DNA of 64,000 bases from Spirochaetaceae bacterium (lineage in GTDB: Bacteria > Spirochaetota > Spirochaetia > B11-G9), in contig WGCU01000056.1 of the NCBI GenBank assembly GCA_015493635.1, positions 1 to 64,000 of the forward strand, read 5' to 3'. Numbering within the stretch: position 1 is the stretch's first letter; each line of letters opens with the position of its first letter. Of this stretch, positions 16,939-24,448 are shown in pieces. The notes under the pieces are model-generated. The model saw nothing but the letters and a program-made list of their open reading frames with translations. It ran no database searches and had not been told where the DNA came from. The translations under genes and the position numbers were made by a program.

Positions 16939-17426
16939 TTGAAGCTGTAAAATCATTATTTGATAAACGAACGACCGCGCCCGGTAAATGTGTAATTATC
17001 CAGACGAAGGCAGGGGATATTGACCGAACAACAGAGTTGTATCATCCCCCGGGAATATCATCCGCCCCGACCAAGGGCGACAGGGTAATTGAAATACCAC
17101 TCGGTGCCGGTGTGCGGGTCGCTGTTGCAACACATAATTATAAAATCGAAGTTGAACCGCTCTCCGGAGAGACAATTATCTACTCGACCGACTCAGACGG
17201 GAATACCGTCAAAGCTCAGATCAAACTTGACGGATCCGGGAATATCGATCTGAATGGCAACAATAAAAAACTTGTTACCCATGCAGAGTTGAACACGGCT
17301 CTACAATCTCTTGTTGCAGCAATCAATGCAAATTTTGCTACAAAACAAGATGCTGCTGGGGCTCCCGGAACATTGAGTATTGATATCTCAGCAGCAGAAA
17401 CACAGACAGTAAGGACGGGCGGATGA
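16926..17426 (+). CDS. Baseplate spike protein, Mu gp45-like
   Basis: A 166-residue tail spike. The N-terminus is a small OB-like region (GKCVIIQTKAGDIDRTTELY, then HPPGISSAPTKGDRVIEIPL). The repeating beta pattern KIEVEPLSGETIIYSTDSDG, then KLDGSGNIDLNGN, fits the trimeric beta-helix that pierces the membrane. The C-terminal helix and Gly/Ala tail are less typical. The position after gpP matches Mu. Confidence 0.85.
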   Translation: MGRLVEAVKSLFDKRTTAPGKCVIIQTKAGDIDRTTELYHPPGISSAPTKGDRVIEIPLGAGVRVAVATHNYKIEVEPLSGETIIYSTDSDGNTVKAQIKLDGSGNIDLNGNNKKLVTHAELNTALQSLVAAINANFATKQDAAGAPGTLSIDISAAETQTVRTGG

Positions 17427-17836
17427 GTGATTTATATCTTAACCCCACAAAGGATGGAGGGAACCTGATAATTGAGAACGGAAAACCTCAGATGATATCG
17501 GGACTGGAAAACGCCGTATATCTATCACTTTTTACGGCTCCATGGTGGGGGAATGCAGTATCAGAACAGAGCGAAAAATACATCTCGTCAATACCCGAAA
17601 TTATGAACGCGGGAATACTCACGTTACAGGTAAAACTCGATGTTATTGAAGCTGTAAAAAACGCCCTTGCATGGATGATAGACGACGGTATAGCCGACCG
17701 GATAGAAGTAAGAGCAGAGATCCCCCAGGCAGGAACACTGTATCTTGCCGTTACGATCTATGAACCGGAATCGGCGGATGGAGTTGATTATAGATATGCT
17801 CTCAATTGGGCAGCTCAGGAGGTATCATTGAGATGA
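17423..17836 (+). CDS. Baseplate wedge protein, Mu gp46 / T4 gp25-like
   Basis: A 137-residue wedge component. It has GLENAVYLSLFTAPWWGNAV at residues 28-47 and a following helix (LDVIEAVKNALAWMIDDGIA) plus beta strands, as in the gp25/gpW-like family that initiates sheath assembly at the baseplate. It overlaps the spike gene by 4 bp and the gp47-like gene by 4 bp. Confidence 0.87.
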   Translation: MSDLYLNPTKDGGNLIIENGKPQMISGLENAVYLSLFTAPWWGNAVSEQSEKYISSIPEIMNAGILTLQVKLDVIEAVKNALAWMIDDGIADRIEVRAEIPQAGTLYLAVTIYEPESADGVDYRYALNWAAQEVSLR

Positions 17837-18924
17837 TAACAATACCAACATTAACAGAGATTAGAGATCAGATTCTTTCTGACATAGAATCAGCTACCGG
17901 ACAGACAGCGCCACTTTTACCTAAAGCAGTTTGGCGTGTACTCGCAACAGCTCTTGCAGGAGCACTGGTTCTACTCTATCGTTTCGGCGCATGGGCGTAT
18001 CGGCAGATATTCACGCTCACAGCAGATGACGAGGGGCTATACAACAAAGCCGTTGAATACGGAATGACACGGACTCCAGCAGTACAGTGGATTGGAACTG
18101 CAACAGCAACCGGTGACGACGATACAGTTATCACGGCAGGCACACTCTGGTCGTATAATAATTATGTTTATGAAGTGCAGACAGCTGTCACTGTCTCCGG
18201 CGGCCAGGCAGCAATGACGCTGAAATCCCTTGAATCCGGGGACGCTCTCAATCTCGACAATGCTACAATAATAAATCTCGTATCTCCACAGGCGGGTCTC
18301 GACAGTACAGCGACCGTTACAAGTACAACTCAGGCAGGAGAAGATCAGGAATCTATTGCTGATTTCCGAACCCGGATTTTAGCCCGGCAGCAGAATAAAC
18401 CCCAGGGCGGCGCAGCTCCTGATTATGTAAGCTGGTCCCTCGAGATTGCAGGGATTAAAGAGGCGTTCGCTTTCCGTCCCATCCCCGGATTTGTAAACGT
18501 GTATCCTCTGACAGACGATCCCGATCCGGTAAACAGGATACCTGATGCAGCGAAACTGACAGAAGTACAGGACTATCTACAGGATACGAAACGCCGACCG
18601 TTGAATGCAACAGTATCCGCACTCGCATTCAAGGAGCTTGATTTCGATATTGATATTGCAAACCTCTCACCGAATGATGCGACAACGAAATCCAATATTG
18701 AGACGGCAATAAAAGACTATCTATATGAGAGACGACCGCAGCAGTATGACGATGAGGCGAATCCGAAAAATATTATATCAGCCGGAGAAATTACAGCCCG
18801 TGCAATTACGGCCGGAGCTGATATATGTACAGTCACGCTGAAAAACGCAGGGGGAACAGCGATAACATTCTATACGCTCCAAGATAGCGAACTCTCAGTA
18901 TTAAGGACGTTGACATGGGTATAA
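17833..18924 (+). CDS. Baseplate protein J-like, Mu gp47
   Basis: ATG at 17833 overlaps the previous stop (ATGA) and has AGGAGGT at 17817-17823, so it is preferred to an in-frame start at 17806; the product is 363 residues. The sequence begins MITIPTLTEIRDQILSDIES, has the J-type segments LTADDEGLYNKAVEYGMTR and QAGEDQESIADFRTRILARQ, and FRPIPGFVNVYPLTDD. It forms the wedge with gp46 and gp48. Confidence 0.9.
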   Translation: MITIPTLTEIRDQILSDIESATGQTAPLLPKAVWRVLATALAGALVLLYRFGAWAYRQIFTLTADDEGLYNKAVEYGMTRTPAVQWIGTATATGDDDTVITAGTLWSYNNYVYEVQTAVTVSGGQAAMTLKSLESGDALNLDNATIINLVSPQAGLDSTATVTSTTQAGEDQESIADFRTRILARQQNKPQGGAAPDYVSWSLEIAGIKEAFAFRPIPGFVNVYPLTDDPDPVNRIPDAAKLTEVQDYLQDTKRRPLNATVSALAFKELDFDIDIANLSPNDATTKSNIETAIKDYLYERRPQQYDDEANPKNIISAGEITARAITAGADICTVTLKNAGGTAITFYTLQDSELSVLRTLTWV

Positions 18925-19550
18925 TGAAATCGGTCTTGCTTGGATTATTCCCGAAGGGACACCCGTGGCAATTCCCGGAAAAATTCAAGTCTGTAATTGA
19001 AGCGCTCTCTTTATCTCTCGACAGAGTAAAAATATTCTTGCGAGGTATTCTGCTCGAAGCAAACCCGGGGACAGCAACGGACTTACTCCCAGAATGGTAT
19101 GCTGAACTCGGCTTGAGTTACGACGAAACAAAAACACTTACAACCCGGCAGAGCAGAGCAAAACAGGTATATAGTTCCACCGGCGGACAGAATAAAAATT
19201 ATATACAGGATCAGATACAAATATCATATCCAGATGTTGTCATTGAAGAATATTTTACGAATCCTGAAAACATGGTCGGTCTCGCAATGGTCGGAGATAT
19301 GCAGGTACAGGGTTATCCGTCATGGCTACCGGTAACACCAACGGATGGGAGTTTTCCTGTCCATTATTACCGAGTAATCGGAGAGGTGGATGACATAAGC
19401 GATTTGTACGGATTGAAAAACCTACTCAATAGAATCGCTCCATTAACGCACGAACCAGTCTATGAAATCACAATTAGAAATCAAACAGCTACTAGTGAAG
19501 TCGGTCTCGCAATGGTCGGACTTGCACAAGTAGGAAGGGGTAGAACATGA
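18915..19550 (+). CDS. Baseplate protein, Mu gp48-like
   Basis: A 211-residue protein with the gp48 start (LGLFPKGHPWQFPEKFKSVI) and the TDLLPEWYAELGLSYDETKT segment typical of the family. It bridges the baseplate wedge to the tail fibre. An internal duplication is visible: VGLAMVGDMQV near residue 120 and VGLAMVGLAQV at the C-terminus, encoded by an identical 21-bp stretch at 19275-19295 and 19500-19520. It overlaps the previous gene by 10 bp. A second ATG at 18924 is a possible start. Confidence 0.85.
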   Translation: MGIMKSVLLGLFPKGHPWQFPEKFKSVIEALSLSLDRVKIFLRGILLEANPGTATDLLPEWYAELGLSYDETKTLTTRQSRAKQVYSSTGGQNKNYIQDQIQISYPDVVIEEYFTNPENMVGLAMVGDMQVQGYPSWLPVTPTDGSFPVHYYRVIGEVDDISDLYGLKNLLNRIAPLTHEPVYEITIRNQTATSEVGLAMVGLAQVGRGRT

Positions 19551-20590
19551 GAAAAATAGCAGGACCCGGAAGTGTCTCGGGGGAATTCAAGGATTATGAT
19601 CCCGTTACTAATCCAACGGGAACATATATCATGGCTGACTGGGCGAATGATGTCCAGAGAGAATTAATCGGAATTCAGGATGAACTCTCAATAGCAGAAG
19701 CTGACGGATCGAACAAATATATTCTCTCGGCGATCAAAGGAGTTGCAATCCAGCACTCAAAACAGATCGGAGAATTGTTTTTCTTGCATAAACACAAAGC
19801 TCCAGCAGCGTTTGACAAGGATAATCCAGATGATTTTTTTCCGGCAGTTTGTCTCGATATCGGAGACCAAGATTTAGATGTTGCAAACTGGCCTGATCTT
19901 GTACCGGAACTCAGGGCTATCAGAGCAGAATACAACGAGGGGAAAACGGGAGCGAAAAATGAGTTCGATGTAACAGATTGGGCGATTGCTTCCAATGTTG
20001 CTACGTTAACTTTTGCTAATACGACAGCGGAACTTGCAATCCTTGCGGCATTGGCAGAGGATAATCTTGTACATGGCTCATATACCGGATGGAGAACAAT
20101 TACCCTACCAACAGCCATCGGTGACATTGCTGCTGGTGATTATGCAATTACAGCAATTGATTCTCTTGCCAGGACTGTCAGCTTTGCATTTACCGCAGCT
20201 GATAACTCGGGTGCGGTCAACTCGGTTGCCAGTTTTTACACTCACAGAATTGAAGGATCAACAACAACGGCCCGTATTTTCGAAGCATCCGCAAGAACGC
20301 TTGTCTCTGCCAATGATGCAGATGGAGCACATATTGCAGGTTTAAGGATGAGAGATACATTTCAGGGACACAGATTCAAAATACAGGCAACCACTAATAA
20401 TACTGTAGGACCTAATGCTACAGATTATACTAATAGAGTTAATGTTTCTGGAAATACTGTAAATATAGGTGCTCCAGGTCTGTCGATAGGTTCAGATGGT
20501 GTAAATGGTACACCTCGAACATCCAACGAAACGCGTCCAAAATCTCTTGGTGGACACATGTACATGTGGGGAAGAAATTACGTAGCATAA
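19547..20590 (+). CDS. Tail fibre / receptor-binding protein
   Basis: A 347-residue fibre. The N-terminal part (YDPVTNPTGTYIMADWANDV, then QRELIGIQDELSIAEADGS) resembles fibre bases that attach to Mu-type baseplates. The middle is beta-rich. The C-terminus (IGSDGVNGTPRTSNETRPKS) has the SNETRPKS turn of short tail-collar proteins and ends YMWGRNYVA. The C-terminal tip should determine host receptor choice. It occupies the place of Mu gene 49/S. No invertible cassette or second fibre tip is seen next to it. Confidence 0.8.
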   Translation: MRKIAGPGSVSGEFKDYDPVTNPTGTYIMADWANDVQRELIGIQDELSIAEADGSNKYILSAIKGVAIQHSKQIGELFFLHKHKAPAAFDKDNPDDFFPAVCLDIGDQDLDVANWPDLVPELRAIRAEYNEGKTGAKNEFDVTDWAIASNVATLTFANTTAELAILAALAEDNLVHGSYTGWRTITLPTAIGDIAAGDYAITAIDSLARTVSFAFTAADNSGAVNSVASFYTHRIEGSTTTARIFEASARTLVSANDADGAHIAGLRMRDTFQGHRFKIQATTNNTVGPNATDYTNRVNVSGNTVNIGAPGLSIGSDGVNGTPRTSNETRPKSLGGHMYMWGRNYVA

Positions 20591-20600
20591 AGGAGGCTAT

Positions 20601-20804
20601 ATGAAAACGTTAAAAATCGTACATCCAACGGGTGAATTTGTAGACGAGGTTGGAGTTCTTGACGATGTGAAAGTCGTCGAGTGTGAAGATGCGGAATATG
20701 CCGACACAATGAAACGTGCAAGGCTGACAGTTGAATTGCATAATAGAGATTTTCCAGATGACGAATGGCAGATACAGGACGTTTCCAAGGTAGATGAGAC
20801 ATGA
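20601..20804 (+). CDS. Small acidic phage protein after the fibre gene
   Basis: A 67-residue protein with a good ribosome site (AAGGAGG) ten bases past the fibre stop. The N-terminus (MKTLKIVHPTGEFVDEVGVL) may form beta strands and the rest is acidic. Fibre-assembly chaperones often occupy this place, but no chaperone family is recognised. It overlaps the spanin gene by 4 bp. Confidence 0.6.
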   Translation: MKTLKIVHPTGEFVDEVGVLDDVKVVECEDAEYADTMKRARLTVELHNRDFPDDEWQIQDVSKVDET

Positions 20805-21100
20805 CAATGTTGTTAATTCTCATCATTCTGGTTTTTCTTGCAGGCGGACTCGGTTATCTATATAAACAAGCCCGGAAGGCCCCCAAGAAAGAAAAAGATC
20901 TTGTTAGCGAATATAAACAGTCTATTAAGGAGCGAGACCGTGCGATAAAAGCACTGGAGGAGGTATATCGTGAGGAAGGAGAAAAGAAAAAAAAGATTCA
21001 CACTGGCAGTGATTCTGATAAGTTTAGCGCTTCTCTTGATATCATGTCAGACCTATCAAAAACCGGAGCCAAAGCCAGAGCCGATAAAGATAAACCTTGA
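20801..21100 (+). CDS. Inner-membrane spanin-like protein (Rz-like)
   Basis: A 99-residue protein with a single N-terminal membrane segment (MLLILIILVFLAGGLGYLYK) and a charged coiled-coil body (DLVSEYKQSIKERDRAIKAL). This is the topology of an i-spanin, which spans from the inner membrane toward an outer-membrane partner. The last 131 bp overlap, in another frame, a gene for a small lipoprotein. That overlapping pair is the hallmark of Rz/Rz1 spanins. The family is assigned by architecture, not by sequence identity. Confidence 0.7.
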   Translation: MTMLLILIILVFLAGGLGYLYKQARKAPKKEKDLVSEYKQSIKERDRAIKALEEVYREEGEKKKKIHTGSDSDKFSASLDIMSDLSKTGAKARADKDKP

Positions 21101-21245
21101 ATTTCCGGTATTCCCGGACCCGAAAGGGCAGGTCTCAATGACCAATGGTATTGTCTCCATGCCTTTGGATTACTGGCTCCTGATTACAGATTATGCGATT
21201 GAAGTTGATGCGGTCCGGCAGAAGTATGAGGCATTAAATGAGTAA
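20970..21245 (+). CDS. Outer-membrane spanin lipoprotein (Rz1-like)
   Basis: A GTG start at 20970 with GGAGGAGGT at 20956-20964 opens a 91-residue frame overlapping the Rz-like gene in a different frame. It has a lipoprotein signal (RFTLAVILISLALLLISCQ, Cys about residue 26), then a Pro-rich stretch (QKPEPKPEPIKINLEFP) typical of o-spanins. The mature part is longer than lambda Rz1. Together with the upstream protein it would fuse the inner and outer membranes at lysis. Confidence 0.72.
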   Translation: MRKEKRKKRFTLAVILISLALLLISCQTYQKPEPKPEPIKINLEFPVFPDPKGQVSMTNGIVSMPLDYWLLITDYAIEVDAVRQKYEALNE

Positions 21246-21882
21246 GAGCTGGTCGGCAAACGTTGATACAAGATCATATATGACAGCCATGCGGATACTT
21301 GGTAAACGAGTCCTGCCGTCTGTCATGGCTGATACACTCAACGGAGTCGCTGCGGCAAATGCAAAGCAGATGAAAAAGAACGTTGAAAAACGTATGATTG
21401 TCCGGACAAAATTTACAACAAACAGTATCCGGCAAGACCGCCATGCACGGGGTACAGATATTTCCCGGATGTTCTCCCGTGTGGGTTCTGCCTCACCATA
21501 TCTCGCTATTCATGACGAGGGTGGAACAATCAAAGCGAAAAGTAAGAAAATCCCGATCCCAACTTTACAAGCAAGGACATCACGAAGTAAACAGCGGAGG
21601 ATCGCTCGCAGGTATGCAATGAATCGAATAGACATAGGGGAGAGTCAATCATATGGAAAGTTTTTCATGGGGAAACCGCGTGGTGGAAATCGTAGAGCAG
21701 GAATCTATGAGAGACACCATAATAATAAAAGATTGACCATGATCAGGAATATTGAATCAGGAAAAGTCAAAATAAAACCAAATCACTGGTTTTCAGATTC
21801 ACTCAAGAAATATGGGACATCTCAGTTCCTCCAGGTGCAGTTTAAGAAACATGCAAAGAAACGGCTCAAGCAGTTTCAGTAA
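21238..21882 (+). CDS. Tail completion protein, lambda gpZ-like
   Basis: A 214-residue, very basic protein. The N-terminal region (VMADTLNGVAAANAKQMKKN, then a basic stretch with RMIVRTKFTTNSIRQDRHAR) resembles the gpZ/minor-tail-Z pattern. It ends with a basic helix (KKHAKKRLKQFQ). The usual place is between capsid and tail genes, so its position after the spanins, as the last rightward gene, is unusual. It overlaps the lipoprotein gene by 8 bp. A 33-bp gap separates it from the convergent integrase. An HK97 gp10-like neck protein is the alternative. Confidence 0.55.
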   Translation: MSKSWSANVDTRSYMTAMRILGKRVLPSVMADTLNGVAAANAKQMKKNVEKRMIVRTKFTTNSIRQDRHARGTDISRMFSRVGSASPYLAIHDEGGTIKAKSKKIPIPTLQARTSRSKQRRIARRYAMNRIDIGESQSYGKFFMGKPRGGNRRAGIYERHHNNKRLTMIRNIESGKVKIKPNHWFSDSLKKYGTSQFLQVQFKKHAKKRLKQFQ

Positions 21883-21915
21883 CATTATACAACCTTATAC
21901 ATTTCTCAAATTACT

Positions 21916-23103
21916 CTAAAACAATTCCTCTGCCAACTTGCCGACATCTTTAATTTGGTCGTCGGTTATCTCGGTATATCTATCAGACATTTTTTCTGAT
22001 TTATGCCCCGTTAATTTCCGGAGTGCGTGATCCGGTATTCTCCCTCGGAGCATAGTATTGTAAAAGTGTCGCCATGCATGGAAACTTAAATTCCTTTCTT
22101 TCCGGGTATTGTTATCTATTCCGATTATTTCAAGAGTTCTTCTGAAGTGGTTCTCAATGGAACGTTTTCCTATTGGTCGGCTTCTATCATGACCGTAGAA
22201 TACAAAATTGTTCCCCCACGGGTTTATGTTGATCACCTCTTGCAGCACTTCCGCTGTTCTCGATGGTACTGGAACCGCTCTGGCAGATCCCCACTTTGGA
22301 GACTTTAACCCTTCTTCATCCTGCCAGTTCCATTTTATATCAATCCAGTCATTATGGAAGTCTTTAGTCTGCAGCCCTCTGCATTCTCCGAGTCTCATAC
22401 CGGTAGTAGCGGCAAGAAGGTTAATTCCATATAGCCGGAGATCATCCGGGGGAACAGAGAAGAATTTCCGCACTTCATCGGGTGTGAGAATCTTTCTTTC
22501 TGGTTTCTTCTCGGCAAGTTTACGGACGCTATTTGCGGGGTTAATTGCTATTTTACCGAGACGCTTTGCTTCTGATAGCGGGACAGTGACAGCCTGGTAT
22601 ATTGAATTAATCCGACGATTTGATAAAGATGTATTATCACTCAGGTACATAAGGAGGTTTTCGAGGAGAGCTGATGTAACTTGAGATAACGAAATTTTGT
22701 CCTGTTTCGTCTTTTCGAGATATGGGATAACGTGTTTTAAAATAGCACCATGATTATTGCTGCGATAAAGCTCCGATAGCTTTTGGCCCCTTAATTCTTT
22801 TGCTTTGGTATATGCAGAGTCCTTTTCCCAGAACGAGGAGAGATAGGAGACAAAGGTATCTTTAGATCTATTGATAGGCCTCCCTTCCTTTAGCCAAAGC
22901 TTTACAATCGTATTTGCTCCGGCTTTCGATGTGGGGCTCAAATGCCGTGCCTTGTCTCCGAGTTGTGACTGTAAAGATTTAACTGAATATGGTGTGTATT
23001 TTTTGAGATTAAAATCCCAGAACTTAACGTAATAGATCTTACCTTTATGGGCGCCTGTACTTCGTTTGAATAATAGATATTCGGATCTCATTAAGATACA
23101 CAC
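21916..23103 (-). CDS. int: Tyrosine recombinase (phage integrase)
   Basis: A 395-residue integrase. The N-terminal arm-binding region is followed by a core-binding SAM-like domain (about 80-180) and the catalytic domain with Arg237 (TTGMRLGECRGL), His342 and Arg345 (HAWRHFYNTM), His367 (LTGHKSEKMSDRY) and nucleophile Tyr376. It should integrate and, with an excisionase not seen here, excise the prophage. The GTG at 23103 or the ATG at 23091 can start it; neither has a clear ribosome site. It is convergent with the late operon and lies next to tRNA-Leu, the probable target. Confidence 0.93.
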   Translation of the reverse strand: MCILMRSEYLLFKRSTGAHKGKIYYVKFWDFNLKKYTPYSVKSLQSQLGDKARHLSPTSKAGANTIVKLWLKEGRPINRSKDTFVSYLSSFWEKDSAYTKAKELRGQKLSELYRSNNHGAILKHVIPYLEKTKQDKISLSQVTSALLENLLMYLSDNTSLSNRRINSIYQAVTVPLSEAKRLGKIAINPANSVRKLAEKKPERKILTPDEVRKFFSVPPDDLRLYGINLLAATTGMRLGECRGLQTKDFHNDWIDIKWNWQDEEGLKSPKWGSARAVPVPSRTAEVLQEVININPWGNNFVFYGHDRSRPIGKRSIENHFRRTLEIIGIDNNTRKERNLSFHAWRHFYNTMLRGRIPDHALRKLTGHKSEKMSDRYTEITDDQIKDVGKLAEELF

Positions 23104-23133
23104 TATACCTAAAATGGTTCAAAATCAAGATTT

Positions 23134-23157
23134 TTTTGGTGTAAGTTTTGGTGTAAG
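23134..23157. repeat. Two tandem 12-bp repeats upstream of int (possible arm-type integrase sites)
   Basis: TTTTGGTGTAAG occurs twice in direct succession (23134-23145 and 23146-23157) between the integrase start and tRNA-Leu. Tyrosine integrases with an N-terminal arm-binding domain bind short direct repeats flanking the core site, so this is a candidate P-arm. No proof from sequence alone. Confidence 0.5.
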
Positions 23158-23187
23158 TAGGACAGAAATAAACTTTTCGAAGTAGGT

Positions 23188-23223
23188 AGAAAAAAACCGT
23201 AAGAACGTAAATCCTTACGGTTT
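23188..23223 (-). terminator. Intrinsic terminator after tRNA-Leu (minus strand)
   Basis: On the minus strand AAACCGTAAG pairs with CTTACGGTTT (arms 23214-23223 and 23194-23203, 10-nt loop), followed by a T-run (23196-23190). It lies 14 bp past the tRNA 3' end, and would stop tRNA read-through into the integrase. Confidence 0.8.
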
Positions 23224-23237
23224 AACACTTTAGAGTG

Positions 23238-23321
23238 TGCTGCAGAGAAGACTTGAACTTCCACGGTCTAACGACCACTAGCCCCTCAAGCTAGCGTGTC
23301 TACCAATTCCACCACTGCAGC
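23238..23321 (-). tRNA. tRNA-Leu (GAG)
   Basis: A complete cloverleaf. Acceptor arms GCTGCAG and CTGCAGC, D-arm sequence TGGTGGAATTGGTAGACACG, anticodon stem CTAGC/GCTAG around loop TTGAGGG (anticodon GAG), a long variable arm typical of leucine, and T-arm GGAAGTTCAAGTCTTC. CCA is not encoded. The 3' end faces the integrase, so it is the likely attachment site of the prophage. Confidence 0.93.
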
Positions 23322-23461
23322 AGTAGATACAGAGGTAAATTACATGAAAGTTGCAGTTTAGTCAACAGATTTCATGGCTTTTCCTTAAGAATATGCATGG
23401 AAGGCATGGCGGAACCATTGGCCGGTTTCGGGCAAAAACCAAAAAAGGTAACCTTGGCAAA

Positions 23462-24448
23462 TTACAAGCTTATTCCGGCCAAAAGGGCTGTTAAAATAAA
23501 GGCAAAGAGTAAAAGTACTGACGCTCCGTAGAGAAGCCGTATGGTCAGCCGTATATGTCCGGGACATGTTGGAACAAGGTCTTCCCCAAGGGTTGGTTTT
23601 ATTTTTACTTTCCCAAAATACTTTCCGTTTCCCGCAAGTTTTATCCCCAGTACTCCCGCAGCGGCTGCCTCAGGATAACCGGCATTGGGGCTTTCTGTTT
23701 TGCCGTGGTCACGGAGCATGGTGTACCAGCCCCTTTTTATACTGCCTCCGGCAGCAGGTGCAGAAAGACAGATAAGAAGGCCGGTAATTCTTGCAGGGAT
23801 CCATCCAGCGATGTCATCCAGAAGAGCTGCAGTTCTTCCAAAATAAAGGTAGCTCTCATTTTTATATCCCCACATGGCATCTAATGTGTTTATCACCCGG
23901 TAGAGAAGAGAACCGGCAGGGCCGAAGATAAAAGCCCAGAAAAGGGGTGCCAGGACGGAATCCGAGGCGTTTTCACTGATGCTCTCAATAGTACAGCGGA
24001 TAAGGGCTGTCTCATCAAGATCATCAGTGTCTCTGGTGACAAGATAGGATGTCCGGATTCGGGCTTCTGTTATTGTGCCGCTGTCGAGAGCTTTTTCCAC
24101 TTTTCTACCATGGGTACTCAGATCCTTCAGAGCAATGGTTATATAGATCGTGAAAACTCCCAGAATCTCCTTTCCCCCTGAAAAAAGACTTGCAGCTGTC
24201 TGCAGCCCAAAAAAAACAGCCGTTGGAACAGCAGTTAGTATCAAAACTCCAAGAAATCCTGTCCGTTCCAGGGGGAGGGTTTTGAAAGGAGGGGAGTTCC
24301 TCAGGACTTTTTCGGTTCTGCGAATAAAACGGCCGAGAATCCTAACCGGGTGAAACGGGACAGACGGATCTCCGATAATGAGGTCCAAAAGAAATGCTGC
24401 GGTAATAAGAGCAAGATTGTATATCAGATACTGCTGCACTATTGTCAT
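23462..24448 (-). CDS. cbiB: Adenosylcobinamide-phosphate synthase CbiB
   Basis: A 328-residue integral membrane protein of the CbiB/CobD family that attaches aminopropanol phosphate to adenosylcobyric acid. The N-terminus has LDLIIGDPSVPFHPVRILGR, the family signature. Several membrane helices follow, with TRDTDDLDETALIRCTIESI and ENASDSVLAPLFWAFIFGPA in the middle. Its start codon directly abuts the stop of the CobD-CobQ fusion, which makes the two preceding substrates of this reaction. It is the last gene of a minus-strand operon. A 140-bp stretch to tRNA-Leu holds no gene. Confidence 0.93.
   Translation of the reverse strand: MTIVQQYLIYNLALITAAFLLDLIIGDPSVPFHPVRILGRFIRRTEKVLRNSPPFKTLPLERTGFLGVLILTAVPTAVFFGLQTAASLFSGGKEILGVFTIYITIALKDLSTHGRKVEKALDSGTITEARIRTSYLVTRDTDDLDETALIRCTIESISENASDSVLAPLFWAFIFGPAGSLLYRVINTLDAMWGYKNESYLYFGRTAALLDDIAGWIPARITGLLICLSAPAAGGSIKRGWYTMLRDHGKTESPNAGYPEAAAAGVLGIKLAGNGKYFGKVKIKPTLGEDLVPTCPGHIRLTIRLLYGASVLLLFAFILTALLAGISL

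Larger units (their letters stand above)
1..23237. mobile_element. Prophage, right part (contractile-tailed, Mu/lambda mosaic), integrated beside tRNA-Leu
   Basis: A run of phage genes on the plus strand (replication, terminase, portal, protease, capsid, sheath, tube, tape measure, baseplate, fibre, spanins) ends in a convergent tyrosine integrase, which is followed by tRNA-Leu and then ordinary chromosomal genes. The right border is placed at the 3' end of tRNA-Leu, because integrases of this class commonly use tRNA 3' ends; this border is inferred. The left border, immunity region and left attachment site lie upstream of base 1. Genes overlap by 1-10 bp almost throughout, and no late gene is visibly broken, so the virion module looks intact. 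No transposase or Mu-type end was seen here. Confidence 0.9.

Noticed and set aside
23385-23567. 60-residue minus-strand frame downstream of and overlapping cbiB
   Set aside because: It overlaps cbiB in another frame, has no ribosome site and no recognisable pattern; cbiB clearly owns this sequence.
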